Below, one piece after another: positions 18,112 through 27,414 of a stretch of 64,000 bases of DNA. A model generated the notes under the pieces. The model ran no database searches. It had not been told where the DNA came from and worked only from the letters and a program-made list of their open reading frames with translations. Made by a program: the position numbers and the translations under genes. Numbering within the stretch: the first letter of the stretch is position 1; every line of letters starts with the position of its first letter. Source of the DNA: an uncultured Mobiluncus sp. (lineage in GTDB: Bacteria > Actinomycetota > Actinomycetes > Actinomycetales > Actinomycetaceae); NCBI RefSeq assembly GCF_902488535.1, contig NZ_CABTWO010000005.1, positions 46,930 through 110,929 of the forward strand. The letters run 5' to 3'.

Positions 18112-19422
18112 CTAGCGGGTCCAGCCGCCCAGCGGCTGATCACCGGAGGGGGCTTCGAAAATCGGGAACATAATCTCGGGATTGATGAAACCGAGCCACG
18201 CCACAGCCAGCCCGGCCAGTAATGCAATGCAAAGCCAGCCGATGCCGGGCCCAACTAGGTTCGAGCGATTCCCCGGAACCGTACCCACTCCCACCAGGTT
18301 CACCCGCGAGGGGTTCATCGGGTAGTACCACGCTTGTGGACCTTGGGCGGCGACCTCATCGAGACTGTTCTCTTCGCTACCGAGTTGCGCCCGGTTAGCT
18401 TCCTCAATCCGGGCTCGTGCGGTGGCGCGTTCAAAGGCTTCGCGCTGCGCCAACAGTTCCGCCTCACGCTTCAGGCGGGCTTTTTCCGCAGCGGCGCGTA
18501 CTTTCGGGGGGCGCGGGTCGAAACGAGGGTCGTTTGCCGGCAGGGCAGTGATTTTCACGGTTGTAGGCCCCTGGGGGGTGTGCAGTTCGGAAACTGCCGT
18601 GTGGGGTCGAGTCTGGTTCTGGAGGATTCCCGGGGTCACTCGCCACACCCCTTTCGCTTCTTCTTCCAGTTGGGTTCGCACCAGTTTCTGCAGCAGCAGA
18701 CTGGTGCGGCGCTGGAAGCCGGGAATCCGCACTTTTCCGTACTGTGCCGGCATTCCCAGCGGCGCCCACATGAGGGACACTTCAAAACCACCGGGGTGAC
18801 CGGCATGACCGCTGATGCGCCGGATTCCACTGATTGACGCCGGTACGGTGGCAGGGTTGGACGCCACGCGCACCCACACCCTGACAGCTTGTCCAAAGCG
18901 CATGAGGCCGTAGAGGGCGGCGAAGGCAAAGAACAGTATTGTAGGCGGGAACAACAGCACGAAATAGGGATCGGAGTTCGTGACGAGTTCCAAGTTGACC
19001 AGGCAGGTACCCGTCATGATGAACTGGGCGGCCAAGAGCAGAACCGCGTTGATGATTGTTTCTGTGTTCCAAGAGCGCGAGTTTTCGAAGCGAATGTCGC
19101 GCGGATCAACGGCGGAAACCCACACCGGCAGCGGGATATGGTTGCGGGCGCAGGTCCGAGCCCGACCGACGTGGAGGTCTTCGGGGTTCAAAGTTACGTA
19201 GTAGTAAGTGTTGGTTTCGCCGGGGTTCTGAGAAGGTAGGAGGACGGTGACCTCGTAAGGTAGGGAGCGCATGGTGTCTTTTTCGGTGAGGGGCTCAACT
19301 TCTTTGATATAAGCCCGGATGCGGTAACGTTCTACGCTGTTCTGAGGGCGCGCTCGATAGATGAGAATCGCAGCTAATACCAGCGCTACAATCCACCACA
19401 GACCAATAATCAACGCTTGCAT
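18112..19422 (-). CDS. Uncharacterised membrane protein with charged middle region
   Basis: No family recognised. The 436-aa product has an N-terminal membrane segment (ALIIGLWWIVALVLAAILIY), two more near residues 125-175 (NAVLLLAAQFIMTG, VLLFPPTILFFAFAALYG), and one near the C-terminus (GWLCIALLAGLAVAWLG). Between the last two, an arginine- and glutamate-rich helical stretch (KVRAAAEKARLKREAELLAQ) looks like a cytoplasmic coiled coil. A large beta-rich domain with NPEDLHVGRARTCARNHIPLP lies after the first segment. It converges on the PAC2 gene (31 bases apart) and diverges from DUF3040. No function can be proposed. Confidence 0.65.
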   Translation of the reverse strand: MQALIIGLWWIVALVLAAILIYRARPQNSVERYRIRAYIKEVEPLTEKDTMRSLPYEVTVLLPSQNPGETNTYYYVTLNPEDLHVGRARTCARNHIPLPVWVSAVDPRDIRFENSRSWNTETIINAVLLLAAQFIMTGTCLVNLELVTNSDPYFVLLFPPTILFFAFAALYGLMRFGQAVRVWVRVASNPATVPASISGIRRISGHAGHPGGFEVSLMWAPLGMPAQYGKVRIPGFQRRTSLLLQKLVRTQLEEEAKGVWRVTPGILQNQTRPHTAVSELHTPQGPTTVKITALPANDPRFDPRPPKVRAAAEKARLKREAELLAQREAFERATARARIEEANRAQLGSEENSLDEVAAQGPQAWYYPMNPSRVNLVGVGTVPGNRSNLVGPGIGWLCIALLAGLAVAWLGFINPEIMFPIFEAPSGDQPLGGWTR

Positions 19423-19586
19423 AGCGCAATTAAACCAGTAAAAGTGGCTGTTTATCAGGTTTCGATGGATTCGTGTACCGGCCGCTGTGGCGCGACGAGG
19501 GTAAAAACAGGTAAACTGGTTTGTGTTAACACATTCGTTTTGGGTTTGGGGTGTTTTCCTCAGCCGCGCACTGAAAGGACATGGTC

Positions 19587-20006
19587 ATGGCACTGTCAGA
19601 CTATGAGAAGCAAGTCCTGGCGCAGATGGAGGCTCAGCTCCACAACGAAGATCCCAAAATGGCCGATAGGATGCGCCAGACTTCCACTAAGGTAGGCGGG
19701 CCCATAGTGAGCCGTCCGCGGCGAGTTGCTTTTGGGGTCGTTTTGGTTCTGATTGGGGCAGTGGTCCTGATTGGTGGGCTCATCGCCACGCCTTACCTGA
19801 AAGGCTTTGAATTTTTGGGTACCGCTATCGGGGTGTTGGGGTTCGTAGTTATCGTCCTGGGGGTTCTGAAAATTTTTGGGGTTGGCTCGAAGTCTCCCGA
19901 GTCAAAACCGGCTCCTCGCAGCCAGCCGGCCGGCGCGTCAGCTTCGCACGCGTCCTTTATGGATCGTCAAAATGAGCGGTGGGATCGCCGCCAGCATGGC
20001 GAGTAG
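19587..20006 (+). CDS. DUF3040 small membrane protein
   Basis: A 139-aa actinobacterial protein of the DUF3040 family, often encoded just before mraZ. The amphipathic start MALSDYEKQVLAQME and EDPKMADRM are the family signature. Two membrane helices follow (VAFGVVLVLIGAVVLIGGL, FLGTAIGVLGFVVIVLGVL), then a short polar tail. ATG 19587 is preferred over ATG 19581 because AAAGGA at 19574-19579 gives 7-base rather than 1-base spacing. A strong terminator follows, so it is not part of the dcw operon. Function is unknown in the family. Confidence 0.85.
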   Translation: MALSDYEKQVLAQMEAQLHNEDPKMADRMRQTSTKVGGPIVSRPRRVAFGVVLVLIGAVVLIGGLIATPYLKGFEFLGTAIGVLGFVVIVLGVLKIFGVGSKSPESKPAPRSQPAGASASHASFMDRQNERWDRRQHGE

Positions 20007-20047
20007 CACTCTGATTTTTCCGTGAGTCTCTGACTCACCTGTTTTAT

Positions 20048-20077
20048 CCGGTTACCGATTTTCGGTAGCCGGTTTTT
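20048..20077 (+). terminator. Rho-independent terminator after DUF3040 gene
   Basis: An 11-base stem starting CCGGTTACCGA with three-base loop and one mismatch, followed by TTTTT. It separates the DUF3040 gene from the mraZ promoter. Confidence 0.8.
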
Positions 20078-20178
20078 GTTTCCCGTTTTGTTCTGGTCCC
20101 GTCCCGTGAGACATTCGCTGCAAAAATTCCCTCCACCGAGTAATTCTCTGAATTTCCAATAAATAATTTGCAAAAAAT

Positions 20179-20203
20179 GCAAAAATCATCGCGTTTTTGC
20201 AAA
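20179..20203. repeat. AT-rich inverted repeat upstream of mraZ
   Basis: TGCAAAAA and TTTTTGCA form a perfect 8-base inverted repeat with an 8-base spacer (TCATCGCG), just upstream of the MraZ boxes. A further TTTGCAAAAAA lies next to it. It could be an upstream promoter element or a protein site; nothing more can be said. Confidence 0.4.
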
Positions 20204-20206
20204 TTT

Positions 20207-20238
20207 GTGGATGGAAGTGGAGTAAAGTGGGGTATAAC
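20207..20238 (+). promoter_or_regulatory. mraZ promoter with three MraZ-box repeats
   Basis: GTGG occurs at 20207, 20217 and 20227, exactly 10 bases apart, the last two as AAGTGGAG and AAAGTGGGG. This fits the direct AAAGTGK/GTGG repeats bound by MraZ in other bacteria. TATAAC at 20233-20238 follows as -10. MraZ autorepression of the cluster is inferred. Confidence 0.75.
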
Positions 20239-20298
20239 GAAAACCTGAAAGGTATCGGGTCAAAGTTCAGCATCACGCTGAGGGTGAAAGGGAAGGAC

Positions 20299-20730
20299 GT
20301 GTTCTTAGGGACCTACGAGCCAAAGCTCGACGACAAGGGTCGCCTGATACTGCCTGCCCGTTTTCGGGAGCAACTCGCAGGCGGAGTCGTTTTGACCAAG
20401 GGTCAAGACCACTGCGTTTATGCGTTTGAGACTGGCGAGTTCCAAACCCTGTATACGGAACTTCGCCAGGCTCCCATCACCCACAAGCAGGCGCGGAACT
20501 TTTCCCGCGTGCTGCTGTCCGGGGCGACGGATCAAATTCCGGACAAGCAAGGGCGGATTAACATCCCGCCCGCACTGCGTGAATATGCCGGCTTGGAGCG
20601 TGACCTGGCGGTTTTCGGCGCGGGTTCCCGAGTGGAGATTTGGGACCTGCAGACCTGGAACGAATTCTTGGCTGCCGCCGAGGAGGACTTCTCGGAAGTC
20701 TCGGAAGAAATCCTCCCGGGACTGCTGTGA
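20299..20730 (+). CDS. mraZ: Transcriptional regulator MraZ
   Basis: First gene of the dcw cluster, 143 aa, a DNA-binding protein with two AbrB-like SpoVT halves. Each half has the family DxxGR pattern: FLGTYEPKLDDKGRLILP and ATDQIPDKQGRINIP. The frame is open from 20197, but GTG 20299 (AAAGGG at 6 bases) gives the usual first residues. MraZ binds repeats upstream of its own gene; three such repeats are present here 70-90 bases upstream. It is followed after 152 bases by rsmH. Confidence 0.93.
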   Translation: MFLGTYEPKLDDKGRLILPARFREQLAGGVVLTKGQDHCVYAFETGEFQTLYTELRQAPITHKQARNFSRVLLSGATDQIPDKQGRINIPPALREYAGLERDLAVFGAGSRVEIWDLQTWNEFLAAAEEDFSEVSEEILPGLL

Positions 20731-20882
20731 GGAAACTCGCGGATAACTGCATAAACCCGCGTGGGTTTGGTGTCCTACCGATTCTGAATGCTCTTCCCCG
20801 CAGGCAGACACGGTGGGAAACCTGGCTAACGCGGGAGCCGCTGGGAAAACCGGGGGCCGTTCTCAAAGAAAAAGGAAAAAAC

Positions 20883-22022
20883 GTGAAATCAGTTGCCGAA
20901 ATCCACCAGCCGGTGCTGGCTGAGGTGTGCGCTGATTTACTGGCACCCGCTTTGGCCACTGCACCAGACGTGGCCACCCCACTTTCCACCACCGCTGATT
21001 TCCGCAGTATCCAGGGTCCTGTTTTAGTTGACGCCACTCTCGGCTTGGGGGGACACAGCGCGTATCTGTTCGTGCGCCACCCGCGGCTGCGCATTATCGG
21101 TATCGACCGCGACCCGCAGGCCCGGGATTTGGCGGCATCCCGACTCAGTGCTTTTGCCAATCGCCTCCGCATCGTCGGCACGACTTACGGGGAGTTGGAC
21201 AGCGTGTTGGCGCAGCACGGTTTGAGCCAAGTGGACGGGATTTTGGCTGACCTGGGAGTGTCGTCGCTACAGCTGGATGAAGCGGAGCGTGGTTTTGCTT
21301 ATGCCCACTCGGAGGCTCCCTTGGATATGCGGATGGATCAAACCGCTGGTTTCACCGCCGCGGATTTCTTGAACCTGGCCGAGGTGGAAGAAATCGCCGC
21401 GGTGCTGCACACCTACGGTGAAGAAAAGTTCGCGTGGCCCATCGCGAAAGCTATCGTGAGGGCCCGTGCGGAACAGCCCTTGCAAGTTTCGGGCCAGTTG
21501 GTGGAGATCATTCGCGACACCATTCCCGCTCCGGCTCGCCGCACCGGAGGAAATCCGGCGAAACGTACTTTCCAAGCCTTGCGGGTAGCGGTCAACGACG
21601 AGCTGGGCGATTTGGAACGGTTCCTGACGAAGGCGCTGGCTGGGGTGCGAGTCGGCGGACGCATCGTCGTCGAAAGTTACCAGTCCCTCGAGGATCGCCT
21701 GGTCAAGCGCGCTTTTGCCGCGGGGATTCATCCCGCAGTTCCCAAGGGGTTGCCCGTGGTGCCTGAGCAGGCTCAGCCTTGGTTGCGCGACCTCACACAC
21801 GGTTCGCGTTTAGCTGATGAGTTCGAGGTCGCCAGCAATCCGCGCGCCGCCTCGCTACGGCTGCGAGCCGTGGAAAAGACGCGGGAACCCGACCCGGAAA
21901 CCCCCGCGGGGAACCTTGTGAAAACCAAGCAAAAACCGGCAGAAAAACGGTTTCCCACCCTGACGAAACTTCGTGCCCAAAACCCTGTCCACCCCCTAAC
22001 TGAAGGAGACCATCGTGACTAA
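20883..22022 (+). CDS. rsmH: 16S rRNA m4C1402 methyltransferase RsmH (MraW)
   Basis: Methylates N4 of C1402 in the ribosomal P site. Family motifs: HQPVLAEV at the start, DATLGLGGHS (SAM motif I), GIDRDPQA, LADLGVSSLQLD and the RGFAYAHSEAPLDMRMD signature. The frame is open from 20640, but GTG 20883 with AAAGGA at 6-base spacing gives 379 aa, normal for RsmH. The C-terminal 50 residues are basic and probably disordered. It overlaps ftsL by 8 bases. Confidence 0.94.
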   Translation: MKSVAEIHQPVLAEVCADLLAPALATAPDVATPLSTTADFRSIQGPVLVDATLGLGGHSAYLFVRHPRLRIIGIDRDPQARDLAASRLSAFANRLRIVGTTYGELDSVLAQHGLSQVDGILADLGVSSLQLDEAERGFAYAHSEAPLDMRMDQTAGFTAADFLNLAEVEEIAAVLHTYGEEKFAWPIAKAIVRARAEQPLQVSGQLVEIIRDTIPAPARRTGGNPAKRTFQALRVAVNDELGDLERFLTKALAGVRVGGRIVVESYQSLEDRLVKRAFAAGIHPAVPKGLPVVPEQAQPWLRDLTHGSRLADEFEVASNPRAASLRLRAVEKTREPDPETPAGNLVKTKQKPAEKRFPTLTKLRAQNPVHPLTEGDHRD

Positions 22023-22431
22023 CGCAGCTACTTCCAGCCTGGCTTTGCGTAAACCCGGCAGCGTCGCCGGGATGCCGCTTCCCGTTCGGAGCGTCCCGAG
22101 GCCGCAGCTTCAGCTGGTCCCGACTTTTCAGAAGCGCCGTATCACGTGGCCGATGTGGCTGACGGTGGCGGCGATGCTCGTCGCCGCGCTGGTCGTGCCC
22201 GTCGTCATCAACACCCAGTTGGCGATGACTTCCTACGATATGTACGCCATGCAAAACGAGTTGAACTTGTTGCTGGATCAGCAAGCCGACCTGGTGACCC
22301 AGGCTCGCGAGGCTCAATCACCGCAATACCTGGCCGAGAAAGCCCGAGAAATCGGATTGGTCCCGGCCGGAGAACAGGGCTACGTGACGTTGTCGACCGG
22401 AGAAATCATCCCGGGAAAAGCTGCGCATTAG
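22015..22431 (+). CDS. ftsL: FtsL-like division protein
   Basis: A 138-aa single-pass protein: basic cytoplasmic N-terminus, membrane helix at about residues 45-65 (MWLTVAAMLVAALVVPVVI), then a leucine-zipper-like periplasmic stretch (MYAMQNELNLLLDQQADL). Size, topology and position between rsmH and ftsI identify FtsL, the partner of FtsB and FtsQ; sequence conservation in this family is too low for more. GTG 22015 has GAAGGAGA upstream and overlaps rsmH. Confidence 0.8.
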   Translation: MTNAATSSLALRKPGSVAGMPLPVRSVPRPQLQLVPTFQKRRITWPMWLTVAAMLVAALVVPVVINTQLAMTSYDMYAMQNELNLLLDQQADLVTQAREAQSPQYLAEKAREIGLVPAGEQGYVTLSTGEIIPGKAAH

Positions 22432-22524
22432 GGGCTGGCGGGGAAGCGTCTGTGGTGCACGGAACCCCTCGCGGTCACGGCGTGGGAGCGTGAAAACCAG
22501 GCAGAGCTGGACGAAACTGGTCAG

Positions 22525-24333
22525 GTGAGTAGAGTCCGAAAAAACCTGTTGGCGGGGGCCATCATCGCGGTGCTGTGCATTTTTGCGGTCCGCTTGGTGG
22601 TGGTGCAGCTGGTGCAAGGACCGGAACTCGCCGCGGCGGCGCAGGAACAGCGCAGTCGCACCCACATTATTAAGGCTCAGCGCGGGGACATTCTGGACTC
22701 CTCGGGCCGACAGATGGCGACCTCCGTGAAACGCTACAATATCGGGGTCAACCAGGTAAAAATCAATACTTATTTTCAGCCGAAAACCGCGGGGAAAGAC
22801 GCGAAGGGCAACCCAAAGATTATCTATGACCAATTCGACCGGCCCGAGGTTGCGGCTTTCGGAGCGGCGGCAGCGGCGAAAAAGCTGGCTCCGCTTTTGG
22901 ATGCCGACCCCGCTGAACTGGGTGGGAAACTGACTGCTCAGCCCGGTAAAAAGCCCTCGACCTTTGTGTATATCGCCAAAGAAGTGACCCCTGAGGTCTG
23001 GCGAAAAATCGCGAAGCTGGGGATTCCGGGCATTGAGCCGGAAGAAATCACGAAACGGATTTATCCCAACGGCAATGTGGCCGGAAACATTGTCGGTTTC
23101 ACCAATATCGATGGGGTGGGCTTAGCGGGGCTGGAACTGAGCCAAAATAGCAAGCTCGCCGGGGTGGACGGCAAAGACTTCACCGAAATTGGCAGGCGGG
23201 GACAAACTATTCCGGTCCAGGACAACTATCGCAAAGACGCTATTGCGGGACAAACCATTAAGACGACCATCTTGCTGGATCTGCAAAATACCTGTCAGCA
23301 AGTGGTCGAAAAATCTAGATCCCAGTTCGGGGCACAATCCGTCATGGCGGAAGTCCAAGAGGTTGGCACCGGAAAAATCCTCGCCCTGTGCGAGACAGAC
23401 ACGGTCAACCCCTCAGAACCTACGAAAACCAGCGAAAAGAATCGCGGTTCCAAGGCTGTTTCTACGGTTTACGAGCCCGGCTCGACCCTGAAAGTTCACA
23501 CTATGGGAGCGGTCCTTGAAGCCGGCAAAGTGGAGCCCACCAACACTTTTACCATTCCGGGTGAAATCACCATGTCCAACGGGCAGAGTTTCCGCGACTC
23601 GAGTGCCCACGGTACCTATGCCCTGACCGCGGCGGGGATTATTGCCAAATCGTCGAACGTGGGGATTGTCCAGGTTGGCGACCTGATTAAGGACACCGAC
23701 AGGTATCAAAAGCTGCGGCAACTCGGCTTTGGTAAACCTACCGGTATCGAACTGCCCGGCGAGAGTGCGGGGCTGCTGGCTCCCTCTGAGAACTGGGATG
23801 GGCGCCAGCGTTACACCATCATGTTCGGTCAAGGTATCGCGGCGACTATCCTCCAGGTCACCAACGGAATCGCCACGGTGGCGAACGGGGGAGTGGAAGT
23901 GCAGCCTCACCTCATCGAATCTTGGACAAAACCCGACGGCAGTGTGGAAAAGAAATCTGTGGACGCGGGCACTAGGGTTTACACGAAAGACACTTCCAGG
24001 AAACTGCTGACCATGATGGAGGGGGTTGTCTCCGAAAAGGGTGGTGCCCCCGGTGCCCAAATCGAAGGATACCCGGTGGCTGGGAAAACCGGAACCACCC
24101 AGATTATCCAAGCGAATGGCACGCAAACCGGGACCGTCGGGTCATTTACCGGGGTGTTTCCCGCCGACAACCCCCGCGTGGTCATCACTGTGGTGGTACA
24201 TCGCCCTACTGCCTCGATATACGGTTCGGTGGTCGCGGTCCCGGCGTTTAAAGAGATTGCGGGGGCTACGATTAGAGAGCTGGGAATCCCGCCCACAGAC
24301 ACTAAGCCGCAGTTGTATCCGATTGGAGATTAG
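22525..24333 (+). CDS. ftsI: Division-specific transpeptidase FtsI (class B penicillin-binding protein)
   Basis: Septal peptidoglycan transpeptidase, 602 aa. One N-terminal membrane helix (LLAGAIIAVLCIFAVRLVVV) is followed by the dimerisation domain with QRGDILDSSG. Transpeptidase motifs are STLK near residues 320-323, SSN near 378 and KTGTT near 529. The start GTG 22525 lies 93 bases after ftsL and has no strong Shine-Dalgarno, so it could be slightly off. FtsI works with FtsW, encoded 5.6 kb downstream in the same cluster. No PASTA domain is present. Confidence 0.92.
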   Translation: MSRVRKNLLAGAIIAVLCIFAVRLVVVQLVQGPELAAAAQEQRSRTHIIKAQRGDILDSSGRQMATSVKRYNIGVNQVKINTYFQPKTAGKDAKGNPKIIYDQFDRPEVAAFGAAAAAKKLAPLLDADPAELGGKLTAQPGKKPSTFVYIAKEVTPEVWRKIAKLGIPGIEPEEITKRIYPNGNVAGNIVGFTNIDGVGLAGLELSQNSKLAGVDGKDFTEIGRRGQTIPVQDNYRKDAIAGQTIKTTILLDLQNTCQQVVEKSRSQFGAQSVMAEVQEVGTGKILALCETDTVNPSEPTKTSEKNRGSKAVSTVYEPGSTLKVHTMGAVLEAGKVEPTNTFTIPGEITMSNGQSFRDSSAHGTYALTAAGIIAKSSNVGIVQVGDLIKDTDRYQKLRQLGFGKPTGIELPGESAGLLAPSENWDGRQRYTIMFGQGIAATILQVTNGIATVANGGVEVQPHLIESWTKPDGSVEKKSVDAGTRVYTKDTSRKLLTMMEGVVSEKGGAPGAQIEGYPVAGKTGTTQIIQANGTQTGTVGSFTGVFPADNPRVVITVVVHRPTASIYGSVVAVPAFKEIAGATIRELGIPPTDTKPQLYPIGD

Positions 24334-24339
24334 AGAAAT

Positions 24340-25890
24340 ATGACTTTGGAAGTTGCTTTTGACCCTTACGCACCGGATTTGCTTCGCCTGCCGTGGGTCG
24401 AAGTCGCGGATTTGGCACAAGCCGTGAACGGCACTGTTCATGGTAAAGACGGCCGTGTGCGCGGCGCGGTTATCGATAACCGGGTGGTGCGCGGTGGCGA
24501 GCTGTTTGTGGCGATGCCGGGGTTTCATGTGCATGGCGCCAAGTTTGGTGCGGACGCCGCGGCTCGCGGGGCTGGGGCAGTGTTGACCGATCCGGCTGGA
24601 CTGGCGTTTCTCACCGACGTGGACATCCCCGCTATTATCGTTCCCGATGTGGCTTCCATAGCCGGCCGGGCGGCATCTATTGCTTTTAATAATCCCTGTC
24701 AGCAGTTGTGCGTGTGGGGTGTGACGGGCACGAACGGAAAAACCACCACCACCTACCTTTTGCGTCATTTGCTGCATCGAGTGGGTCACCTGTCCTCGCT
24801 GGTGGGCACGGTAGAGGCCGCGGTGGGCAAGAAAACCGCCCCCGCTTTCATCACGACCCCCCAAGCTCCCCAGGTGCAAGCCTTCGCGGCCACGACGGTG
24901 CAGGAAAACGTGCATCACATGGTGGTGGAGGTGTCCTCGCATGCTTTGGCGATGGGACGGGTGGATCCCCTACATTTCGCCTGCGCCGGTTTCACGAATC
25001 TGTCCCAGGATCACTTGGATTACCACGGCACGATGGAAAAGTACTTCCAGACCAAGGCCTCGCTGTTCTCCCAGCAGCGCAGCGATCGCCAGGTTATCAT
25101 CATTGACGGCGTGTGGGGCCAACGCCTGGCTGAGCAGCTGGAACGCAGCGGGCAACATGATTTTGTGACCCTGTCCCTGACGGGTCTACCGGCTGATTGG
25201 CAAGGGAAAATTATCGAGTTGGACGGGGGTTTCACCGAACTGCGGTTGCGGGCTTTTGACGGTAAAGAAGCGTCCGTGCAGGTCATGATGCCCGGTACGT
25301 TCAACGCGATTAATGCCGCCCTGGCCATCGTGATGGTGGTAACGGGGTTGTCTCCCAGCCCACGTCAGCTAGATGGGGACATTTTGCGCCACCTCACCGT
25401 GAATCCCATCCGTCTGGACGTGCCGGGACGGATGGAGTTGCTGTGTGAAGCACCCCGGGTGATTGTGGACTTTGCGCACAACCCGGATTCCACCAAAATT
25501 TTGCTCGATACCATGCGGATTTCGACCAAAGGCCGGTTGCTGCTGGTCATGGGCGCGGATGGGCAGCGCGATCCGGGCAAGCGACCGATTCTGGGTCAGA
25601 TTGCCGCCGAGCTGGCGGATTTCACCTACGTTACGGACGGCGACATTCACGAGGAAGAACCCAGCGGGATTCGCCGGGACATCATGGCGGGTATGAAGGG
25701 GCACGAGGACAAATTCGTGGAGGTCGCCCCCCGTGAGGTGGCCATTGAGCGAGCTATTTTAGATGCCCGTCCCGAAGACACCGTCGTTATCACGGGGCGG
25801 GGGCATGAGCCCATCATGTTCACGCCGGATGGACAGTACGACCTCGACGACCGGGTAGTCGCCCGCGAGGCTCTAGCGAAGCGAGCTTGA
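24340..25890 (+). CDS. murE: UDP-MurNAc-tripeptide synthetase MurE
   Basis: Adds the third residue to the peptidoglycan stem peptide; 516 aa. ATP-binding TGTNGKTTTT lies near residues 129-138, followed by the UDP-MurNAc-binding TTPQAP and DHLDYHG motifs of the Mur fold. The specificity loop reads VTDGDIHEEEP (about 431-441); enzymes adding meso-diaminopimelate have DNPR where this one has GDIH. A different diamino acid, such as L-lysine or L-ornithine, is therefore likely. The gene begins six bases after ftsI and is followed by murF after 72 bases. Confidence 0.93.
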   Translation: MTLEVAFDPYAPDLLRLPWVEVADLAQAVNGTVHGKDGRVRGAVIDNRVVRGGELFVAMPGFHVHGAKFGADAAARGAGAVLTDPAGLAFLTDVDIPAIIVPDVASIAGRAASIAFNNPCQQLCVWGVTGTNGKTTTTYLLRHLLHRVGHLSSLVGTVEAAVGKKTAPAFITTPQAPQVQAFAATTVQENVHHMVVEVSSHALAMGRVDPLHFACAGFTNLSQDHLDYHGTMEKYFQTKASLFSQQRSDRQVIIIDGVWGQRLAEQLERSGQHDFVTLSLTGLPADWQGKIIELDGGFTELRLRAFDGKEASVQVMMPGTFNAINAALAIVMVVTGLSPSPRQLDGDILRHLTVNPIRLDVPGRMELLCEAPRVIVDFAHNPDSTKILLDTMRISTKGRLLLVMGADGQRDPGKRPILGQIAAELADFTYVTDGDIHEEEPSGIRRDIMAGMKGHEDKFVEVAPREVAIERAILDARPEDTVVITGRGHEPIMFTPDGQYDLDDRVVAREALAKRA

Positions 25891-25962
25891 GCCCTTTTCT
25901 GACCAGAGCCGGCTTGGGATAAGATTAAAGCCGATTTGTTTGCCTTTTGAAGGAGTCCACCT

Positions 25963-27414
25963 TTGATAGATATGACCCTTGACGCCCTACGTGAGGCGAT
26001 TGGTTTGGAACCTGGGGAAAACTCGACTCGGATTCAAGGCAGGGTGCACACCGATTCGCGGCTGGTCAGTACGGGTGATGTTTTTGTAGCGTTGCCCGGA
26101 GAAAATACAGACGGTCATCACTTCTTGGGTTCCGTGGCTCGCCGCGGGGGAAAGGTCGCCATCGTCAGCAGCGACCGCGCCGAGATTCTGGACCAGGGGT
26201 GGGCCACCGCAGACGAACTGAACCAGCTGACAGTACTGCAGGTCCCCGACCCGCAGTACGCTCTGGGGCGGCTGGCACGGGCGCACCTGCGCCAACTGCG
26301 AGCCCAAGCTCGCGGGGGAGTCGGCAAACTGAAACTCGTCATCGGAATCACCGGTTCCGCTGGTAAAACCACCACCAAAGACCTGACGAAACAGCTTTTA
26401 TCCACCAAAGGCTCCACTGTCGCCCCCGTGGCATCGTTCAATAACGAGGTCGGCCTGCCGCTGACGGTTCTGGAAGCTGACACTGCGACGGAGTACCTGG
26501 TTCTCGAGATGGGGGCTTCGCAGCCCGGCGACATCGTCTACCTGACTGACATCGCGCCCCTAGATGTGGCTCTGGTTTTGATGGTGGGGGTGGCGCACTT
26601 GGAGTCGTACTCTTCAGTCGAGGCCCTGGCAGCCGAAAAAGCCACCATTCTGGAAAACCTGGGACCCTCGGGCATGGCCATTTTGAACGCTGACGACCCG
26701 CGCGTGGAAGCGATGAGCGGGCGGACTTCGGGACGCCTCATGTACTTTTCGACGAAAAAGAACACTCCGGTACGTATCACCGACTTGCGCCTGGACGAGG
26801 CTTCGCGGGGCAGTTTCCTGCTGCACACTCCCGCGGGCAGTGCCCCGGTACAGCTGCAGCTCCTGGGCGCGCATCACGTCTATAACGCGCTGGGAGCCGC
26901 GGCGATTGGACACGTCGCCGGGATGACTCCCGCCGAGATTGCGGCGGTGCTGTCCAAAGCCACTCCGGTCAGCGAACACCGCATGAACTTGGTGCATTTG
27001 GCGGACGGAGTAGACCTCATCGACGATGCGTATAACGCGAACCCGGACTCGGTGCGTGCCGCCTTGGACGTGATTGCGAAATCGGGAGCCACCCGGCGTG
27101 TGGTCATAGTGCTGGGGGACATGCTGGAACTGGGTGAAACTGCCCCGCAACTGCACGGGGAAATCGGGCGTTACGCCGCGAACCTCGGAATTTCGGTGCT
27201 GTTGACGGTCGGTCCCATGGCGAAACACATCGAAAGCGCTTATTCCGCGTTGAAACATGATGGGGAAAGCCATCAGGTGATGGATGCCACTGCCGCTGGT
27301 CGGCTCTTGCAGGAAATTGTGCGTCCTGGCGACTTGATTTTGGTCAAAGGTTCGCACGGTTCGGGACTGTGGAAACTGGCTCAAGAGATTGAAGAAAGGG
27401 GCCGTGTCCGATGA
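25963..27414 (+). CDS. murF: UDP-MurNAc-pentapeptide synthetase MurF
   Basis: Adds D-Ala-D-Ala to UDP-MurNAc-tripeptide, 483 aa. Mur-ligase motifs: GITGSAGKTTTK near residues 127-138, FNNEVGLPLTVL, EMGASQPGDI, and DDAYNANPDS. TTG 25963 is chosen because AAGGAG lies 7 bases upstream; the ATG three codons on would be 16 bases away. The stop overlaps the mraY start (ATGA), so the two are translationally coupled. Confidence 0.94.
   Translation: MIDMTLDALREAIGLEPGENSTRIQGRVHTDSRLVSTGDVFVALPGENTDGHHFLGSVARRGGKVAIVSSDRAEILDQGWATADELNQLTVLQVPDPQYALGRLARAHLRQLRAQARGGVGKLKLVIGITGSAGKTTTKDLTKQLLSTKGSTVAPVASFNNEVGLPLTVLEADTATEYLVLEMGASQPGDIVYLTDIAPLDVALVLMVGVAHLESYSSVEALAAEKATILENLGPSGMAILNADDPRVEAMSGRTSGRLMYFSTKKNTPVRITDLRLDEASRGSFLLHTPAGSAPVQLQLLGAHHVYNALGAAAIGHVAGMTPAEIAAVLSKATPVSEHRMNLVHLADGVDLIDDAYNANPDSVRAALDVIAKSGATRRVVIVLGDMLELGETAPQLHGEIGRYAANLGISVLLTVGPMAKHIESAYSALKHDGESHQVMDATAAGRLLQEIVRPGDLILVKGSHGSGLWKLAQEIEERGRVR

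Noticed and set aside
17058..18254. 398-codon open frame on the minus strand
   Set aside because: Antisense to the PAC2 gene, with histidine- and arginine-rich composition typical of a shadow frame.
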